NCBI RefSeq assembly: GCF_003346815.1
Contig: NZ_CP031217.1
Coordinates: 1,178,001 to 1,242,000, forward strand
Source: Halarcobacter bivalviorum
GTDB lineage: Bacteria > Campylobacterota > Campylobacteria > Campylobacterales > Arcobacteraceae
Reading direction: 5' to 3'
Length of the DNA stretch: 64,000 nt
The notes beneath the pieces were generated by a model. It saw only the letters and a list, made by a program, of their open reading frames with translations, ran no database searches and had not been told where the DNA came from. The position numbers were made by a program, and so were the translations under genes. Shown here piece by piece: positions 62,561-64,000 of the stretch. How positions within the stretch are numbered: the first letter of the stretch is position 1; each line of letters starts with the position of its first letter.

Positions 62561-64000
62561 ATGACAATGCAAGTAAAATCAAAATTATTTCAAAATAAAA
62601 CTTTAGGTGATTATTATTGGGCTTATTCTGATATTCTTAGAGATATAGGTATTAATGAATCAACTTATGACCAAAGAATTTTGGCTTTTATGGCTTTAAA
62701 ACTTTTGATTGATAATAAAAAATTAAAATTTAATTTCGAATATGATAACAAATTTGGTTTAACAACTGCACTTTATAATAAATATAAAAAAGATAATACA
62801 AAGTCTACATTTTTAAATATAGTTCAAAATATTGAAAGCTTTGGACAAAATCTAAATTATTTTAAACAAGAAAGCAAATATAATCCAGATATTTCTACAA
62901 ATATATTAACTTATTTAAATCATTTTAAAACATTTGAGCTTGAAAGATATATTCAAGAACTACCAAATGACTATCTTGAAAATGTATTAGATATTTATAC
63001 ATGCAGGGCTAATTTTAAAGATTATCCAAAAGAGTTATATAAAGACTTATATGAAACTACAATATCTAGAATGAAAAAACTAAGTGGTGATTTAACAGGT
63101 CAACATTTTACACAAAAATCAATTATTCATTTGATGTGTGAAGCATCATCAATAGATGTTCGTACGAGAGAAAAAATTGCGATATATGATCCAACATGCG
63201 GGACTGCAAGTATGTTGATTGAATCAGCCCATTATTTTTATAACAAAAATAAAAAGCAAGATATAGAAGTATATGGACAAGAACTTCACGGACAAACATG
63301 GCTATTAGCAAAAATATTTCTAGAAATTAGTTCTATTGATGGTAAAAAACAAGGAATTAAAAATACTATTGCTTATGGAAATACTTTAACTAATCCTGCC
63401 TTTGCAAAAGGAATTGACAATCATAAAAGTTTCGATTTCATCATAGCTAATCCGCCATTTGGTGTAGACTGGAAACATAACTATGAAGATATATTTAATA
63501 ATATGAAAAAAGATTCTGAAAGTGATTTTTTTGTAATAAAAGATAAAAATAAAATTATAACTCCTAAAAAATCAGATGGACAATTTTTATTTATGCAACA
63601 TATACTTAAACTTATGCAATCTGAAAAAGGCAAAGGTAAAAAAGCTCAAGCAGCTATTATAAGTTCATCTACACTTATAAGTACAGGGAGTGAAACAAGT
63701 AGTGAAGCAAAGATAAGAAAAGCAATATTTAATACTGGTTTTGTAAATGCTATTTTAGAACAACCTAATGCAATGTTTACAAATACAGATATTAGCTCTC
63801 ATATTTGGTTCCTAGATAGTGACAAAAGTGATTCTATAAAGATAGTAAAAGCAGATACAAAAGAAGATGAACTTTTTAGTGGACATCCTATGCCAAAAGA
63901 TAAGATGAAACATAGCTATAGTGAAAAAAATATTAAAGATATCATAAAATATATTCAAAGAAAAAAAGATTATGAACATATTTCAAAAACTATAAAATCT
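62561..64000 (+). CDS. hsdM: Type I restriction-modification DNA methyltransferase HsdM (partial)
   Basis: 480 codons open to the window end. An N-terminal helical domain (about 1-150), then GQHFTQKSIIHLMCEA (the HsdM GQFxTP-like segment), SAM motif I DPTCGTASML (from 210) and catalytic NPPF (297-300) for N6-adenine methylation. It would work with HsdS and HsdR expected downstream, outside the window. A shift toward slightly different codon choice (for example ACG, GCG, CCG) than the housekeeping genes fits transfer. Confidence 0.9.
   Translation, partial: MTMQVKSKLFQNKTLGDYYWAYSDILRDIGINESTYDQRILAFMALKLLIDNKKLKFNFEYDNKFGLTTALYNKYKKDNTKSTFLNIVQNIESFGQNLNYFKQESKYNPDISTNILTYLNHFKTFELERYIQELPNDYLENVLDIYTCRANFKDYPKELYKDLYETTISRMKKLSGDLTGQHFTQKSIIHLMCEASSIDVRTREKIAIYDPTCGTASMLIESAHYFYNKNKKQDIEVYGQELHGQTWLLAKIFLEISSIDGKKQGIKNTIAYGNTLTNPAFAKGIDNHKSFDFIIANPPFGVDWKHNYEDIFNNMKKDSESDFFVIKDKNKIITPKKSDGQFLFMQHILKLMQSEKGKGKKAQAAIISSSTLISTGSETSSEAKIRKAIFNTGFVNAILEQPNAMFTNTDISSHIWFLDSDKSDSIKIVKADTKEDELFSGHPMPKDKMKHSYSEKNIKDIIKYIQRKKDYEHISKTIKS

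Larger units (their letters stand above)
60931..64000. mobile_element. Left end of an integrative element in aroE, carrying a type I R-M system
   Basis: Begins at the aroE breakpoint (about 60930) and continues past the window. Contains a phage-type integrase reading away from the junction and an hsdM gene. Defence genes plus an integrase at a gene 3' end fit a genomic island. Confidence 0.72.

Overview
The window is AT-rich DNA from a free-living Campylobacterota bacterium, most like the Arcobacter group. This rests on codon use, a UPF0323 lipoprotein, short tightly packed operons with AAGGA ribosome sites, many TTG starts, and Campylobacterota-like pairings such as nadE next to lpxK. It holds ordinary housekeeping DNA broken by three acquired regions.

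Layout. 1-9.7 kb is central carbon metabolism. A partial HpcH-type CoA lyase diverges from an IclR regulator. A LipM-like octanoyltransferase plus lipA diverge from an aceE-aceF-lpdA pyruvate dehydrogenase operon, so the lipoylation genes sit beside the lipoyl-bearing enzyme. 9.7-13 kb carries a YjdF-like membrane protein, a Bax/GH73 glucosaminidase-like protein and an ABC-F ATPase.

13.3-18.4 kb is the most interesting part: a complete small chromosomal integron. It has an IntI-type integrase (17417-18379, +), an attI/promoter region, and five single-gene cassettes on the minus strand, each followed by a ~69-bp attC site. In every cassette the R'' box of its attC is the exact reverse complement of the R' bases at the start of the same cassette, as expected for excisable circles. 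The cargo is a PD-(D/E)XK nuclease-like protein, a polytopic membrane protein, a signal-peptidase-I-like protein whose nucleophilic Ser is Ala, a membrane-anchored unknown and a GNAT-like protein.

18.4-27.2 kb carries a two-SBP sensor kinase with a stand-alone receiver, rraA, a GGCT-like gene, a large unknown gene and ovoA. 27.3-39.0 kb is a second acquired region: a twelve-gene type II secretion operon (gspG-H-F-K-L-M-N-C-D-E-I-J) with a divergent secreted FISUMP-domain protein, decayed genes and a serine-recombinase remnant. It is flanked by 118-bp direct repeats that split the ovoA-comEC junction.

39.1-60.8 kb is mostly housekeeping: comEC, a receiver-PAS protein, mltC, a DEAD-box helicase lacking any standard start codon, an NSS transporter, an exonuclease, queA, tatC/tatB, a DjlA-like protein, two BFD-like proteins, nadE, a DegT-family aminotransferase, lpxK, DUF4153, a YgiC-like synthetase, UPF0323, gdhA, usp and phzF. 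At 60.8 kb a 36-codon aroE tail marks the left end of a third acquired element. That element has a phage-type integrase and a type I restriction-modification hsdM that runs off the window. No rRNA, tRNA or CRISPR array was seen.
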